In this document: one piece after another, positions 1 to 8,157 of the stretch | Position numbering within the stretch: the stretch's first letter is position 1 | Layout: each line of letters starts with the position of its first letter | DNA from: Bacilli bacterium | Lineage (GTDB): Bacteria; Bacillota_I; Bacilli_A; RF39; UBA660 | Reading direction: 5' to 3' | DNA: 34,747 bases | Assembly: GCA_017511605.1 (NCBI GenBank) | Contig: JAFWJL010000004.1 | Location: 1 to 34,747, forward strand | Notes under the pieces: model-generated | Database searches by the model: none | The model's input: the letters and a program-made list of their open reading frames with translations, nothing else | What the model was told of the DNA's origin: nothing | Translations under genes and position numbers: made by a program

Positions 1-819
1 AAGAGTTATTTAAAGAATAAGAGTGATTATAAATTAGCTTTAGAAAATTTAAATATTAAGAAAGTTGAACTTGAAAATACTACTAGTGAATTAAATGGTT
101 ATAAGAATATAGATGAGACTATAGAGTCTATAAAGAAAGAATACTTTGGTGAGATTAAAAAGCTTGAGGATGACATTCTTTCTGGTAAGAGTGATAGAAA
201 GATTGCTTATATGACTTTTGATGATGGTCCTTATAGTAATACTTATAGAGTTCTTAATATTCTTGATGAGAAAGATGTTAAAGCAACATTCTTCACTATA
301 TCTATGAATGGTGAATACTGTTATGATAATAAGAGTGTACGTTGTTTTGATTTATATAAAGAGTATGTTAAACGTGGTCACACTATAGCAAATCACACTT
401 ATACTCATGCGATTAGATATGGTCTTTATAACAGTGTAGATAGTTTTATGAATGCCATAGATAGACAACAAGAACATGTTAAGAATATGACTGGTGGTTA
501 TACTACTAATATAGTTCGTTTCCCTGGTGGTAGTAGTACGGCTAGAGGATTAAAGAGTCCTATTATTGAAGCATTAAAATCTAAAGGTTATGGTTGGGTT
601 GACTGGACTGCACAAGACGGTGATGGTGGTGGTCTATATAGTGAAGATCAAGCATGGAGTATATTAAAGGGTTCTTTAGATAAGAATATTGAAGTTATAT
701 TATTCCATGACTATAATACAATTACTACTAATATATTACCTGATGTAATTAATTATTTAAAAGAAAATGGTTATGAGATATATCCATTATTCTATAAAAG
801 TAATATGATTAATAAGTAG
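1..819 (+). CDS. polysaccharide deacetylase (NodB domain), 5' end outside window
   Basis: The frame is open from base 1, so the true start lies upstream and 272 residues are visible. Residues 1-70 are charged and helical, probably a coiled-coil stalk. A NodB domain follows: TFDDGP at about 72-77 (metal and catalytic Asp pair), HTYTH at 132-136 (the HxxxH metal ligands), RFPGG at 173-177, and an FHDY motif near 236 holding the distal catalytic His. All carbohydrate esterase 4 core motifs are present, so the domain should be an active metal-dependent N-deacetylase, most likely of cell-surface glycan or peptidoglycan. Any signal or membrane anchor would be in the missing N-terminus. The next gene starts 8 bases after the stop. 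Confidence 0.9.
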   Translation, partial: KSYLKNKSDYKLALENLNIKKVELENTTSELNGYKNIDETIESIKKEYFGEIKKLEDDILSGKSDRKIAYMTFDDGPYSNTYRVLNILDEKDVKATFFTISMNGEYCYDNKSVRCFDLYKEYVKRGHTIANHTYTHAIRYGLYNSVDSFMNAIDRQQEHVKNMTGGYTTNIVRFPGGSSTARGLKSPIIEALKSKGYGWVDWTAQDGDGGGLYSEDQAWSILKGSLDKNIEVILFHDYNTITTNILPDVINYLKENGYEIYPLFYKSNMINK

Positions 820-827
820 GAGGTTTT

Positions 828-1124
828 ATGAGTAAGATTAGTAAAGTTATTTTGGGAATATTAATATTTTTTATTATTATACCTTTAGGATTTACTATAT
901 ATACTTTATTTAGTGCTCCTGATGGTATTGAATGGGTATTAGCTATAATTTATATTTATTCTTTATTTACTATTCCATATTATATAATGATGTTTATTAT
1001 TAGTAGATTATGTGATAATAAAGTTAAGAATAAAATTAAATTAAAAAATATACTTATGAGTATATTTATAGTAATTCCATTTATTATGTTTATAATAATT
1101 TATATATTTAAAAATTTTATATAA
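828..1124 (+). CDS. small hydrophobic membrane protein
   Basis: A 98-residue protein with three predicted membrane segments (about 7-29, 36-60 and 75-95) separated by a short Lys/Asn-rich loop. I recognise no family. A strong GGAGG site sits just before the ATG and the gene begins 8 bases after the deacetylase stop, so the two are probably co-transcribed. A terminator hairpin follows immediately. A role in anchoring or regulating the surface deacetylase is only a guess from position. Confidence 0.7.
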   Translation: MSKISKVILGILIFFIIIPLGFTIYTLFSAPDGIEWVLAIIYIYSLFTIPYYIMMFIISRLCDNKVKNKIKLKNILMSIFIVIPFIMFIIIYIFKNFI

Positions 1125-1127
1125 AAT

Positions 1128-1157
1128 AAAATATCCACAATATTTGTGGATATTTTT
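1128..1157. terminator. bidirectional terminator between convergent genes
   Basis: A 13 bp A/T-flanked stem (aaaatatccacaa / ttgtggatatttt) with a 3-base loop and T-runs on both strands. It separates the + gene ending at 1124 from the - gene ending at 1156. Confidence 0.85.
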
Positions 1158-1755
1158 ATTTATAGAATAAATATTTAAATCCTATCTTCTTATATAGTTC
1201 TATTGAATCTGGTAGATTAAATATTCTATGTAGTATTAGATTATATATTTCATCAAATAGGAATATACTAGCTAATATTATACTTACTATATATAGTTTA
1301 GGATATTTCTTTACTAGTTTTATTAGAGTTGGTTCTATGAAGTATACTAAAGCTACTCCTGCGAATGCGAATATTAATACACTTCTTAAACAAACATATC
1401 CTCCAATATTACCCCAATTCCATATTTCATTATTATAATCCCAACACTTAGTCCAACCTAATACTCCATATAGGATATAACCTGAAAGAAATTCAAATAT
1501 ACCTGTTCCTATTAAACTAATTAGAAATACTAATATTGGATGTTTTCTTACTTTATATGTAGTTCCTAATATAATAAATGAACCAAACATATAAATATTA
1601 ATCCAAGGTAAGAAGTTTCCACCTCTCCAGTAGAATGTTTTAAATCCACTATTTGCATAATAGAATATAAATTCATATAACCATCCTATTATTCCACTTA
1701 CTACTATTAATAAACATATTAGTGTTATTTTTTGTTTTTTTGTTAGATCTTTCAT
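1156..1755 (-). CDS. CmpB-like (PF06541-type) multi-pass membrane protein, copy 2
   Basis: A 199-residue integral membrane protein with about five hydrophobic segments. The N-terminal GWLYEFIFYY, the WRGGNFLPWINIY motif near 43-55 and the central WDYN motif match the family annotated as putative ABC transporter type IV (CmpB, PF06541), whose biochemical role is not established. It is a clear tandem paralogue of the gene upstream (1764-2372), sharing the Trp-rich N-terminal motif almost intact, and starts 8 bases after it behind a good AGGAGG. The two form one operon. No ATPase partner lies nearby. Confidence 0.8.
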   Translation of the reverse strand: MKDLTKKQKITLICLLIVVSGIIGWLYEFIFYYANSGFKTFYWRGGNFLPWINIYMFGSFIILGTTYKVRKHPILVFLISLIGTGIFEFLSGYILYGVLGWTKCWDYNNEIWNWGNIGGYVCLRSVLIFAFAGVALVYFIEPTLIKLVKKYPKLYIVSIILASIFLFDEIYNLILHRIFNLPDSIELYKKIGFKYLFYK

Positions 1756-1763
1756 AATTCCTC

Positions 1764-2372
1764 CTAACTAAAGTACAGATATTTAAAGCCTAATGGTCTA
1801 TAGATATCTCTAGCTCTTGGTGTATGCATCATATAGGCAAATATTAAATTATATAATTCATCTATCATTATTATGGATACTAATATTATACTTATTACAA
1901 ATATTTTGTCTTTATATTTTGATGTTACTAGTTTTACTAATAGTGGAGTTAATATATAGATTAAGAATAATCCTCCTATACCAAATCCCACTAAACTTCT
2001 CATTGAAACATAACCACCTATAGTAAAACCAGATAATACTTCCTGAGAATAATCCCATGATTTAGTCCATCCTAATACTCCATATAAGAAGTAACCTGAG
2101 AGTAATTCTAATAGTCCAGCACTAGCCATACTTATTAAAAATACATGTAGGGGGTGTTCTCTATTTTTATAAGCTAGAGTTATCATTAGAAGTGCTCCCC
2201 AAGCATATATATTAATCCAAGGAAGAAAGTTTCCACCTCTCCAATAAATAGTTTTAAATCCACTATCTATATAATAAAATATTACTTCTACTCCCCAGCC
2301 AATGAATCCACATATTATTATTACTAAACATATAAAAGTAATAAGTTCTTTTTTCTTTAAATTTTCTATCAT
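1764..2372 (-). CDS. CmpB-like (PF06541-type) multi-pass membrane protein, copy 1
   Basis: A 202-residue membrane protein, first of a tandem pair with 1156-1755. It has the GWGVEVIFYY start region, the WRGGNFLPWINIY motif, a YGVLGWTKSWDYS stretch in the middle and about five membrane segments. The ATG has a modest ribosome site (AGGGTTGTGAT) and an extended -10 promoter 21 bases upstream. The family name implies transport, but the function is unproven. A third, more distant relative lies at 22927-23508. Confidence 0.8.
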   Translation of the reverse strand: MIENLKKKELITFICLVIIICGFIGWGVEVIFYYIDSGFKTIYWRGGNFLPWINIYAWGALLMITLAYKNREHPLHVFLISMASAGLLELLSGYFLYGVLGWTKSWDYSQEVLSGFTIGGYVSMRSLVGFGIGGLFLIYILTPLLVKLVTSKYKDKIFVISIILVSIIMIDELYNLIFAYMMHTPRARDIYRPLGFKYLYFS

Positions 2373-2392
2373 ATTATCACAACCCTATTAGT

Positions 2393-2401
2393 ATTATAAC
2401 A
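2393..2401 (-). promoter_or_regulatory. extended -10 promoter TGTTATAAT
   Basis: TGTTATAAT on the - strand, 21 bases before the CmpB-like gene start and directly after a terminator T-tract. I see no good -35. Confidence 0.6.
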
Positions 2402-2408
2402 AATAAAT

Positions 2409-2433
2409 AAAAAAAGAACTATAGTTCTTTTTT
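2409..2433 (-). terminator. terminator of the 89/498-residue gene pair
   Basis: An agaact/agttct stem with a 2-base loop and long flanking A and T runs. It overlaps the last bases of the 89-residue gene. Confidence 0.75.
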
Positions 2434-2701
2434 ATTCCATATTATCAGATATTTCTGTTAGTTTATCATTAAAATCACACAATGAATTTTTTATAGAGCA
2501 AATATAAGTAATAACTGCTTCTGAAAAATCGTCTTCAGTGTAATTAGAATTATTTAATAATATTTCATTATTAGCTCCTATTTCCTTACACATTTGATTA
2601 GTTAATCCCGTAATCATTTTTAATTCATCTAATATAATTGATTGTTTTTCTTTTAAAGATAAGCTTTTAAAATATTTTATATATTCATCTAAATTATCCA
2701 T
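2432..2701 (-). CDS. unrecognised 89-residue acidic helical protein
   Basis: A soluble, mostly helical acidic protein with two or three Cys residues and no signal or membrane segment. I do not recognise it. Its ATG overlaps the stop of the 498-residue gene upstream (TAATG), which indicates translational coupling and suggests the two proteins work together. A terminator follows at once. Confidence 0.65.
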   Translation of the reverse strand: MDNLDEYIKYFKSLSLKEKQSIILDELKMITGLTNQMCKEIGANNEILLNNSNYTEDDFSEAVITYICSIKNSLCDFNDKLTEISDNME

Positions 2702-4197
2702 TAAAACATCCCTTTAACCATTTGCATTTCATTTTCATCTAATATTTCTTTACTATTTAATTTTCTTAGTTTATTGAAATTCATAAATGCCATAGTTTGT
2801 TGGTACTTACTCATTCTATAGTATCTCTTTTCACTTTGTTCTATAGTTTCTCTTGTTTCAATTCTTTTTTTAGCATAATTAGCTTCTACCATTATATTAG
2901 TTGAATCCATAAATAATGGTTCTTCATGTAAATAATCTCTACAAGTAGCTTTTAATCTTTTTCTTTTTTCTTCTATTTGCTCTTCCTTTAACATTTTATC
3001 ATCTACTGGTCTCATTCTATCTTCTATTAACCAAGCAAATATTTCTTGAAGATTTTTACGATTAATGTCTTTTCTTTCTGATGCAATAGAACGATAATAA
3101 TTAGCTAATTCTTCAGCACTCATATACTTAGTATAATGAGATATTTCATCTACTGCTGTATATGTATTTCCTTTTGTATATTCTTCCCAATTATTTATCT
3201 TTTCTTTAGCTTTTTCATTTACTATTAGTCTGAATGCTTCTGGCATTAGTAAATTCCCATTGTCTTGGATATGTTTACTATTTTTAATTCTTTCTGATAA
3301 TTCAATATGTTCTTCTTTAGATAATTTATTATAGTAATTCATTAATTTTGTATATAGGATATTATATTCTTCTACATAATCCCTATTAGTATCTTTTATT
3401 TCATTTAAAGCCATTTCATAATTTATACTATTTCTTATACCATATTCTTGATTTCTTCTATAATCCATTTCAGTTATAGCTAATTCAAATAATGAATCCA
3501 TAGCATTAATAATACTTAATACATCTACATCTTCATGTTTATTTAATAATTCAGTAACTATTCTTAGTGTGAATAGTTTATCAATAGTATCATCAGATAA
3601 ATAACCTTGTTTTGAATTGTTGAAACTTAATCCAAATTGATCCTTAATATCCAATATTTCTCTATCTTCTATGAAAGCATTTTTTTCAATTATATGTTTT
3701 TTTATTATCTCATCTAATGTTTCGGGTTTTCTATAATATATATTATTTATAACTACTGGTCTTACACCTTTATATTTTGGATTTCTATCATGATTTTTAG
3801 AATGTTCTCTTTGAGCTTTTCTTTCTTTCTTTATAAGATCTTCATAATATATTATTTTACTTAAACATTCTTTTAAATACTTTTTAGGTCCAAAATTTCT
3901 TAATCTTGTGATACATACTATATATTCACTATCTGCTTGATTTACACCAATTTCATTTAATGCTTCATCCCATGTTTTTCTACCATTATGGAATTCTTGT
4001 GCTTTATCTATTCTTTGATCTATTCTTCTTACTCTATTATAATTATGATTATTAACTATTTCGTTTTTTAATCTTCTAATTTCTTCTCTTTGAAATTCTG
4101 TATCTCTTTCATTTTTAAATTCTAATAATTTGATACACACTTCACTCATTACTTTATATTTATTTATTTCTTTTTGATAAGATTCTATTATACTCAT
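2701..4197 (-). CDS. unrecognised 498-residue charged coiled-coil protein
   Basis: A long, very charged soluble protein rich in Lys, Glu, Arg, Asn and Tyr, with no signal peptide or membrane segment. The first 130 residues and about 420-480 look like helical coiled-coil. I see no catalytic motif and do not recognise the family. The start has AGGTGGG upstream. It is coupled by a TAATG overlap to the 89-residue gene. Base composition resembles the neighbours, so there is no sign of recent transfer. Confidence 0.7.
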   Translation of the reverse strand: MSIIESYQKEINKYKVMSEVCIKLLEFKNERDTEFQREEIRRLKNEIVNNHNYNRVRRIDQRIDKAQEFHNGRKTWDEALNEIGVNQADSEYIVCITRLRNFGPKKYLKECLSKIIYYEDLIKKERKAQREHSKNHDRNPKYKGVRPVVINNIYYRKPETLDEIIKKHIIEKNAFIEDREILDIKDQFGLSFNNSKQGYLSDDTIDKLFTLRIVTELLNKHEDVDVLSIINAMDSLFELAITEMDYRRNQEYGIRNSINYEMALNEIKDTNRDYVEEYNILYTKLMNYYNKLSKEEHIELSERIKNSKHIQDNGNLLMPEAFRLIVNEKAKEKINNWEEYTKGNTYTAVDEISHYTKYMSAEELANYYRSIASERKDINRKNLQEIFAWLIEDRMRPVDDKMLKEEQIEEKRKRLKATCRDYLHEEPLFMDSTNIMVEANYAKKRIETRETIEQSEKRYYRMSKYQQTMAFMNFNKLRKLNSKEILDENEMQMVKGMF

Positions 4198-4239
4198 AAT
4201 ATCCCACCTATTACTATATAGTATAACTAAAATAACAAT

Positions 4240-4270
4240 AAAAAGATATCTTTTTTAGATATCTTTTTTT
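4240..4270 (-). terminator. terminator downstream of the zincin-like gene
   Basis: An agatatct inverted repeat with a T-rich loop and flanking A and T runs. It lies about 140 bases beyond the stop at 4412. Confidence 0.7.
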
Positions 4271-4312
4271 ATACTTTACATATTTTATCCTAAAAATTTT
4301 ACTTCTATAGAG

Positions 4313-4411
4313 TTAAAGAAGTAATTCTTTATTGACTACATTAGCTACTATTATATCTTTATTAGTATCAAGTCTTTCTATAGATACAAAAGAAAAATTT
4401 TCTTTTTCATA
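4313..4411 (-). other. in-frame open extension after the zincin-like stop
   Basis: Directly after the TAA at 4412-4414 the same frame stays open for 32 more codons, ending at TAA 4313-4315. The translation looks protein-like and includes VSIERLDTNKDIIVANVVNK. It may be a former C-terminus cut off by a nonsense change, or chance. The rest of the 4198-4411 gap holds only a terminator and the upstream region of the 498-residue gene. Confidence 0.35.
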
Positions 4412-5629
4412 TTAGCCTCTCTTTTTACTCATTATAGCACATTCTTCTTTACTTAATAAACTTAGTATTTCAATACCTGGTACTGTATTATTTATTAACT
4501 CAGCTATTTCTTCTTTATATTCATTTAAAAAAGTAGGATGATTGTTTAAGAATTTTTTTATTTCTTCTATATCTTTTTCTTCTACTAATTTAGTTAATAA
4601 AACCATTGGATCTGTATTAATAATATTATCATATATAGCACTTATTTTATCCTTGTTACCATGGTTTTTAATTGCTTTATATTTATCAATTACTAATTCA
4701 TGATAACTTTTGAATCTATAGTCATCCATTATAATACTTAGTATTCCATATGCATCTTTAAGTATTGGATTTGCTTTAATATATTTATCGGCAAATAGTA
4801 ATAAATCTTTATTTTCTCCATCTACTAATATTGTTGATGTTATTGGTTTCTCACCAGTTAATTCTTTTATATATTTTTCTTCGGCTCTACCTTCTTGTTT
4901 ATAATGTTCTTCTACTGTTTTAGATTCTTCTATTAGGATATTTTGAAGTTGCGTAATTTTTCTTTCTAGACGAGGATTCTTATTTGGATATCTTTCATAT
5001 AAATCAAGTAAGAATGTTCTAACAGTTTCTAATGCATAATTACTTGCATCTACTTCCATATAAATATTTTTATAATTTTCAAAATAATTTGGTTTACCTT
5101 CAATTTTTTCGTTCCTTGTTTTAGGTAATTCTATAGGTATATAGTCTTTTGCTATAATTATATAATTTGGCGGATACTTTATTATATCTTCTATTTTATT
5201 TTCATGTAAGAAATGATAAAAATGCATATGACGGAATTCATGTAGTATAGTTTTAATTGAGTCAGCAGTATTATTTGAACTTAGTATTGAACCAATTGCT
5301 GATATAATAACTTTATCTTCTTGGGGATCATATCCACCTACTGCCAATTTAAGTAATACTTCTTCACTTATTTGATATGATAATTTAGTATTAAGAGTTA
5401 ATTCCATATATTTTTTTATTAGTTCTGCCAAAAATTCCATTTTATTTTTTTCTATTTCATATAGATGCTCTATTTTTTGTTCTTCTGTTAAGTTTTTTAT
5501 TTTTAATTTATATACTCTTACGATATACTCTAAATCATCTATAATACTAGGTAAATCTTCTATTATATCTTTGTTTTTTAGAGTTATGCACATATGTTTT
5601 AATAAACATTCCAGTCTTTTAGGACTCAT
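4412..5629 (-). CDS. putative zincin metallopeptidase (HExxH, cytosolic)
   Basis: 405 residues from the ATG at 5629, preferred over an upstream GTG at 5641 because the ATG is preceded by the ribosome site AGGTGGGTGAT. An HEFRH motif lies at 130-134, and E192 in an EVDASNYAL context about 58 residues later is a candidate third zinc ligand, as in gluzincins. I recognise no named family. The flanks are charged and helical, with no signal peptide. The C-terminus may be shortened, because the frame continues open past the stop. The upstream extended -10 promoter follows the aquaporin terminator. Confidence 0.6.
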   Translation of the reverse strand: MSPKRLECLLKHMCITLKNKDIIEDLPSIIDDLEYIVRVYKLKIKNLTEEQKIEHLYEIEKNKMEFLAELIKKYMELTLNTKLSYQISEEVLLKLAVGGYDPQEDKVIISAIGSILSSNNTADSIKTILHEFRHMHFYHFLHENKIEDIIKYPPNYIIIAKDYIPIELPKTRNEKIEGKPNYFENYKNIYMEVDASNYALETVRTFLLDLYERYPNKNPRLERKITQLQNILIEESKTVEEHYKQEGRAEEKYIKELTGEKPITSTILVDGENKDLLLFADKYIKANPILKDAYGILSIIMDDYRFKSYHELVIDKYKAIKNHGNKDKISAIYDNIINTDPMVLLTKLVEEKDIEEIKKFLNNHPTFLNEYKEEIAELINNTVPGIEILSLLSKEECAIMSKKRG

Positions 5630-5649
5630 ACCATCACCCACCTAAATTA

Positions 5650-5658
5650 ATTATATCA
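5650..5658 (-). promoter_or_regulatory. extended -10 promoter TGATATAAT
   Basis: TGATATAAT on the - strand, 21 bases before the zincin-like ATG and just after the aquaporin terminator T-tract. Confidence 0.6.
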
Positions 5659-5667
5659 AAGTAAAAA

Positions 5668-5694
5668 TTAAAAAACACCTTTTTAGGTGTTTTT
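5668..5694 (-). terminator. aquaporin gene terminator
   Basis: An acacct/aggtgt stem with a tttt loop and a - strand T-run, immediately after the stop at 5700. Confidence 0.85.
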
Positions 5695-5699
5695 TTATA

Positions 5700-6374
5700 T
5701 TATTTAGATTTCTTTTTAGTTGTATTTAGGTATTTAAATAAGAATGCAGCTAGTGCTCCACCTACTAATGGTGCTAGTATAAATACCCAAATTTGTCTAA
5801 TTGCTTCTCCACCTAAGAATATAGCTGGTGCTAAGCTTCTAGCTGGGTTAACTGATGTTCCTGTTAGAGGAATACCAATTAAATGTACAAATGTTAAAGT
5901 TAAACCGATTACTAAACCAGCTACAGAAGATTTATTTTCATCATTTGTAACACCTAAAATAGTATAGATGAATACACAAGTTAATACTATTTCTGTTACT
6001 ATTGCAGCTACTAATGAAATATTTGTAGCTGATAATTCTCCATAGAAGTTAGCTCCTAAAGCAGTAGTTCCTAGATTTGTATTTGAAAGTATAAAGAATA
6101 AAATTGCAGTACCAGCAATAGCACCTAGTATTTGTGATATTACATAACATATGAAGTCTTTTACTGATAGTTTCTTATTAATTAACATAGCTAATGATAC
6201 AGCAGGATTTACATGGCATCCTGAAATATTACCAATAACATATGCACAAGCAACGATTGCTAAACCAAATGCTAGAGATGTAGCTACTAGATCTCCTCCT
6301 GATACAACTGCGATACCTGTTCCAAATAATACTAATATAAGTGTTCCTAAGAATTCAGCAATATACTTTTTCAT
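5700..6374 (-). CDS. aqpZ: aquaporin (MIP family), water-channel type
   Basis: A 224-residue six-helix channel protein. Both half-helix NPA motifs are present (NPA 56-58 in a GCHVNPAVS context and NPA 176-178 in GTSVNPARS). R179 follows the second NPA and H164 sits where water-selective aquaporins keep His. The large loop insertion of glycerol facilitators is absent and no glpK or glpD is nearby, so water rather than glycerol transport is favoured. The ATG has AAAGGAG upstream and a near-consensus promoter (TTGACA-N17-TAAAAT) whose -35 overlaps that of the divergent gene at 6467. Confidence 0.88.
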   Translation of the reverse strand: MKKYIAEFLGTLILVLFGTGIAVVSGGDLVATSLAFGLAIVACAYVIGNISGCHVNPAVSLAMLINKKLSVKDFICYVISQILGAIAGTAILFFILSNTNLGTTALGANFYGELSATNISLVAAIVTEIVLTCVFIYTILGVTNDENKSSVAGLVIGLTLTFVHLIGIPLTGTSVNPARSLAPAIFLGGEAIRQIWVFILAPLVGGALAAFLFKYLNTTKKKSK

Positions 6375-6396
6375 CTCAATTCTCCTTTCTATTTTA

Positions 6397-6425
6397 ATTT
6401 TAATTTAAGTTTATTTTATTGTCAA
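6397..6425 (-). promoter_or_regulatory. sigma-70 type promoter of the aquaporin gene
   Basis: TTGACA (6420-6425) and TAAAAT (6397-6402) on the - strand with a 17 bp spacer. The -35 overlaps the -35 of the divergent + promoter. Confidence 0.75.
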
Positions 6426-6447
6426 TTTTTAATAATAACTGTATAAT
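6419..6447 (+). promoter_or_regulatory. sigma-70 type promoter of the tail-anchored protein gene
   Basis: TTGTCA (6419-6424), a 17 bp spacer and TATAAT (6442-6447). The ATG at 6467 lies about 20 bases past the -10, so the 5' leader is very short. Confidence 0.8.
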
Positions 6448-6466
6448 TATTTTAGGATGTGATGAT

Positions 6467-7180
6467 ATGGAAAACGAAATAGCAAATAGCCCAGCTGCTA
6501 GAAGAAAATATATAGAATCATGGGTAGATAAACTTTATGATATTTTAGAAAAGAAGAATATGCTTCATTTATTTCCTGAACCTAAATCTCAATTTAAACA
6601 ATATGCTTTAGATATGTTTTTGGATGCTGACGCTTCTTATGAACAAATAGCAGATAGTTTTGGCAAGTTATTAGAAGATCGTCAAAAAAATTACAGAGAA
6701 AAGAAAGAAGCCGAGACTGAGACTGAGGCTGAGGTTGAGGCTGAGAACGTGAAAAATGAAGTGCCTGATAATAATGACACATCAACTATAAAAGATGCTC
6801 CGCAAGATGAATTACCAACAAAACCAGTTATTGAGATACAAACAAATAATTCTCAAATTATAAAACCAGTAGTTACTACGACATATACACCAGTTGAGCC
6901 TATAGTAATAGATGATAGGCAAAATAAAGTTATTGAACCTGTTCAAATTGTAGAAGAAGATCATAGTGTTAATACCGAACTTAATACTATGTTTGCTGAT
7001 TCTAGTAAAGACAAAGTTGATATTGTTAGCACTAAAGAAGACAGTTTTCAAAAACAATATGTAAAAAATGATAGACAAAAACAATCTGGTGTTATTAGTG
7101 TATTTAATATTATTTTAGCTTTATTAGGAGTAACTACTTTTATATTAATCGCATTAATTTTAAATCTATTATTGAAATAG
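6467..7180 (+). CDS. tail-anchored acidic protein of unknown function
   Basis: 237 residues from the ATG at 6467. An in-frame TTG further upstream is really the -35 box, so it is rejected as a start. Residues 1-75 form a helical, possibly conserved domain. Then comes a Glu/Thr/Ala low-complexity run coded by six hexamer repeats, and a long Pro/Thr/Val/Asp-rich linker. A single membrane helix lies at the extreme C-terminus (about 210-236). There is no N-terminal signal, so the N-terminal domain should be cytoplasmic. I do not recognise the family. It is transcribed from a strong promoter divergent from the aquaporin gene and ends in a UUCG-loop terminator. Confidence 0.7.
   Translation: MENEIANSPAARRKYIESWVDKLYDILEKKNMLHLFPEPKSQFKQYALDMFLDADASYEQIADSFGKLLEDRQKNYREKKEAETETEAEVEAENVKNEVPDNNDTSTIKDAPQDELPTKPVIEIQTNNSQIIKPVVTTTYTPVEPIVIDDRQNKVIEPVQIVEEDHSVNTELNTMFADSSKDKVDIVSTKEDSFQKQYVKNDRQKQSGVISVFNIILALLGVTTFILIALILNLLLK
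6713..6748 (+). repeat. six-copy GAGNNN hexamer repeat inside a CDS
   Basis: Six consecutive hexamers of the form gag-act, gag-act, gag-gct, gag-gtt, gag-gct, gag-aac encode alternating Glu and Thr/Ala/Val/Asn. A unit gain or loss would keep the frame. Confidence 0.8.
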
Positions 7181-7197
7181 CTTCGGCTATTTTTTTA
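7175..7197 (+). terminator. terminator with UUCG tetraloop
   Basis: An aaatagc/gctattt stem closed by ttcg and followed by a T-run. It overlaps the stop codon of the upstream gene. Confidence 0.88.
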
Positions 7198-7201
7198 TTT
7201 G

Positions 7202-7210
7202 TGTTAAAAT
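7202..7210 (+). promoter_or_regulatory. extended -10 promoter TGTTAAAAT
   Basis: TGTTAAAAT directly after the preceding terminator T-run and 17 bases before the radical SAM ATG. Confidence 0.55.
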
Positions 7211-7227
7211 AACATTGAGGGATTATT

Positions 7228-8118
7228 ATGGATTTATTAAAAAACTGTATGTTATGTCCTAGAAAATGCGGAGTAAATAGATATCTTGAAAAAGGTTTTT
7301 GTGGGGCTACTAATAAATTAAGAGTTGCTTATTACTCTCTTCATATGTGGGAAGAACCTATTATCTCAGGTGAAACTGGTAGTGGGACTATATTCTTTTC
7401 TAATTGTAATCTTAGATGTTTATATTGTCAGAATAAGAAGATTAGTATAGATGGATATGGTAAATATATTAGTAATAAGAGACTTGGAGAAATAATGTTA
7501 GAATTACAAAGTAAAGGAGCCAATAATATTAATTTAGTCACCCCTACTCATTATGTTCCTAATATTATTAGTGTATTACGAAAAATTAAAGGAAAAGAAT
7601 TAAAAATACCTATCGTTTATAATACTAGTAGTTATGAAAATGTAGGAACTATAATAGCCTGTAGGGACTTAGTAGATATATACTTGGCTGACTTACGTTA
7701 TTATGATGATGAGTTAGGTGAAAAATATTCATTGTGTTCAAATTATTTTGAAAATGCTACTATGGCAATAGATGAAATGTATAGGCAAGTTGGTAAATGT
7801 GAATTTGATGATAATGGTTTATTAAAAAGAGGTTTAATAGTTAGAGTATTGATACTACCTGGTCATACTGAAGATAGTAAAAAAATAATAGAATATCTTT
7901 ATAAAACTTATGGTGATGATATTTTTATAAGTATTATGAATCAATATACTCCTATTAATAAATGTAAGTATCTAAATTTAAATAGAAAAGTAACTGATGA
8001 AGAGTATGATTCTGTAGTAGACTTTGCTTTAAAATTAGGAGTTAGTAATGCTTTTGTTCAAGAAGGAGAAGCAGCTAGTGAAAGCTTTATTCCTGATTTT
8101 AACAAAAAAATTGTTTAA
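7228..8118 (+). CDS. PflX-type radical SAM protein (COG1313-like)
   Basis: A 296-residue radical SAM enzyme. C60, C64 and C67 form the CxxxCxxC motif (CNLRCLYCQN) that holds the 4Fe-4S cluster binding S-adenosylmethionine. C7, C10, C14 and C25 near the N-terminus form an extra Cys set, as in the PflX/COG1313 relatives of pyruvate formate-lyase activase. The substrate of this family is not established, and no glycyl-radical enzyme gene is in the window. The protein is cytosolic and full length. GAGGGATT precedes the ATG. The gene lies in the same direction as the thioredoxin-like gene but has its own extended -10 promoter. Confidence 0.8.
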   Translation: MDLLKNCMLCPRKCGVNRYLEKGFCGATNKLRVAYYSLHMWEEPIISGETGSGTIFFSNCNLRCLYCQNKKISIDGYGKYISNKRLGEIMLELQSKGANNINLVTPTHYVPNIISVLRKIKGKELKIPIVYNTSSYENVGTIIACRDLVDIYLADLRYYDDELGEKYSLCSNYFENATMAIDEMYRQVGKCEFDDNGLLKRGLIVRVLILPGHTEDSKKIIEYLYKTYGDDIFISIMNQYTPINKCKYLNLNRKVTDEEYDSVVDFALKLGVSNAFVQEGEAASESFIPDFNKKIV

Positions 8119-8139
8119 TTATTTTATTTGTGTTATTAT
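8111..8139 (+). promoter_or_regulatory. promoter of the thioredoxin-like gene
   Basis: TTGTTT (8111-8116), a 17 bp spacer and TATTAT (8134-8139), with an extended -10 TG at 8131-8132. It overlaps the end of the radical SAM gene. Confidence 0.5.
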
Positions 8140-8157
8140 TATTTTAGGAGGAAAAAT

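Noticed and set aside
2701..4197. Assigning the 498-residue protein to phage structural or secretion-substrate families
   Set aside because: Charged coiled-coil composition alone is not evidence, and I saw no LXG, WXG or other diagnostic motif.
6419..6466. Earlier TTG start adding 16 residues to the tail-anchored protein
   Set aside because: The TTG is the -35 box of its own promoter and the -10 lies inside the extra codons, so those bases are not transcribed from this promoter.
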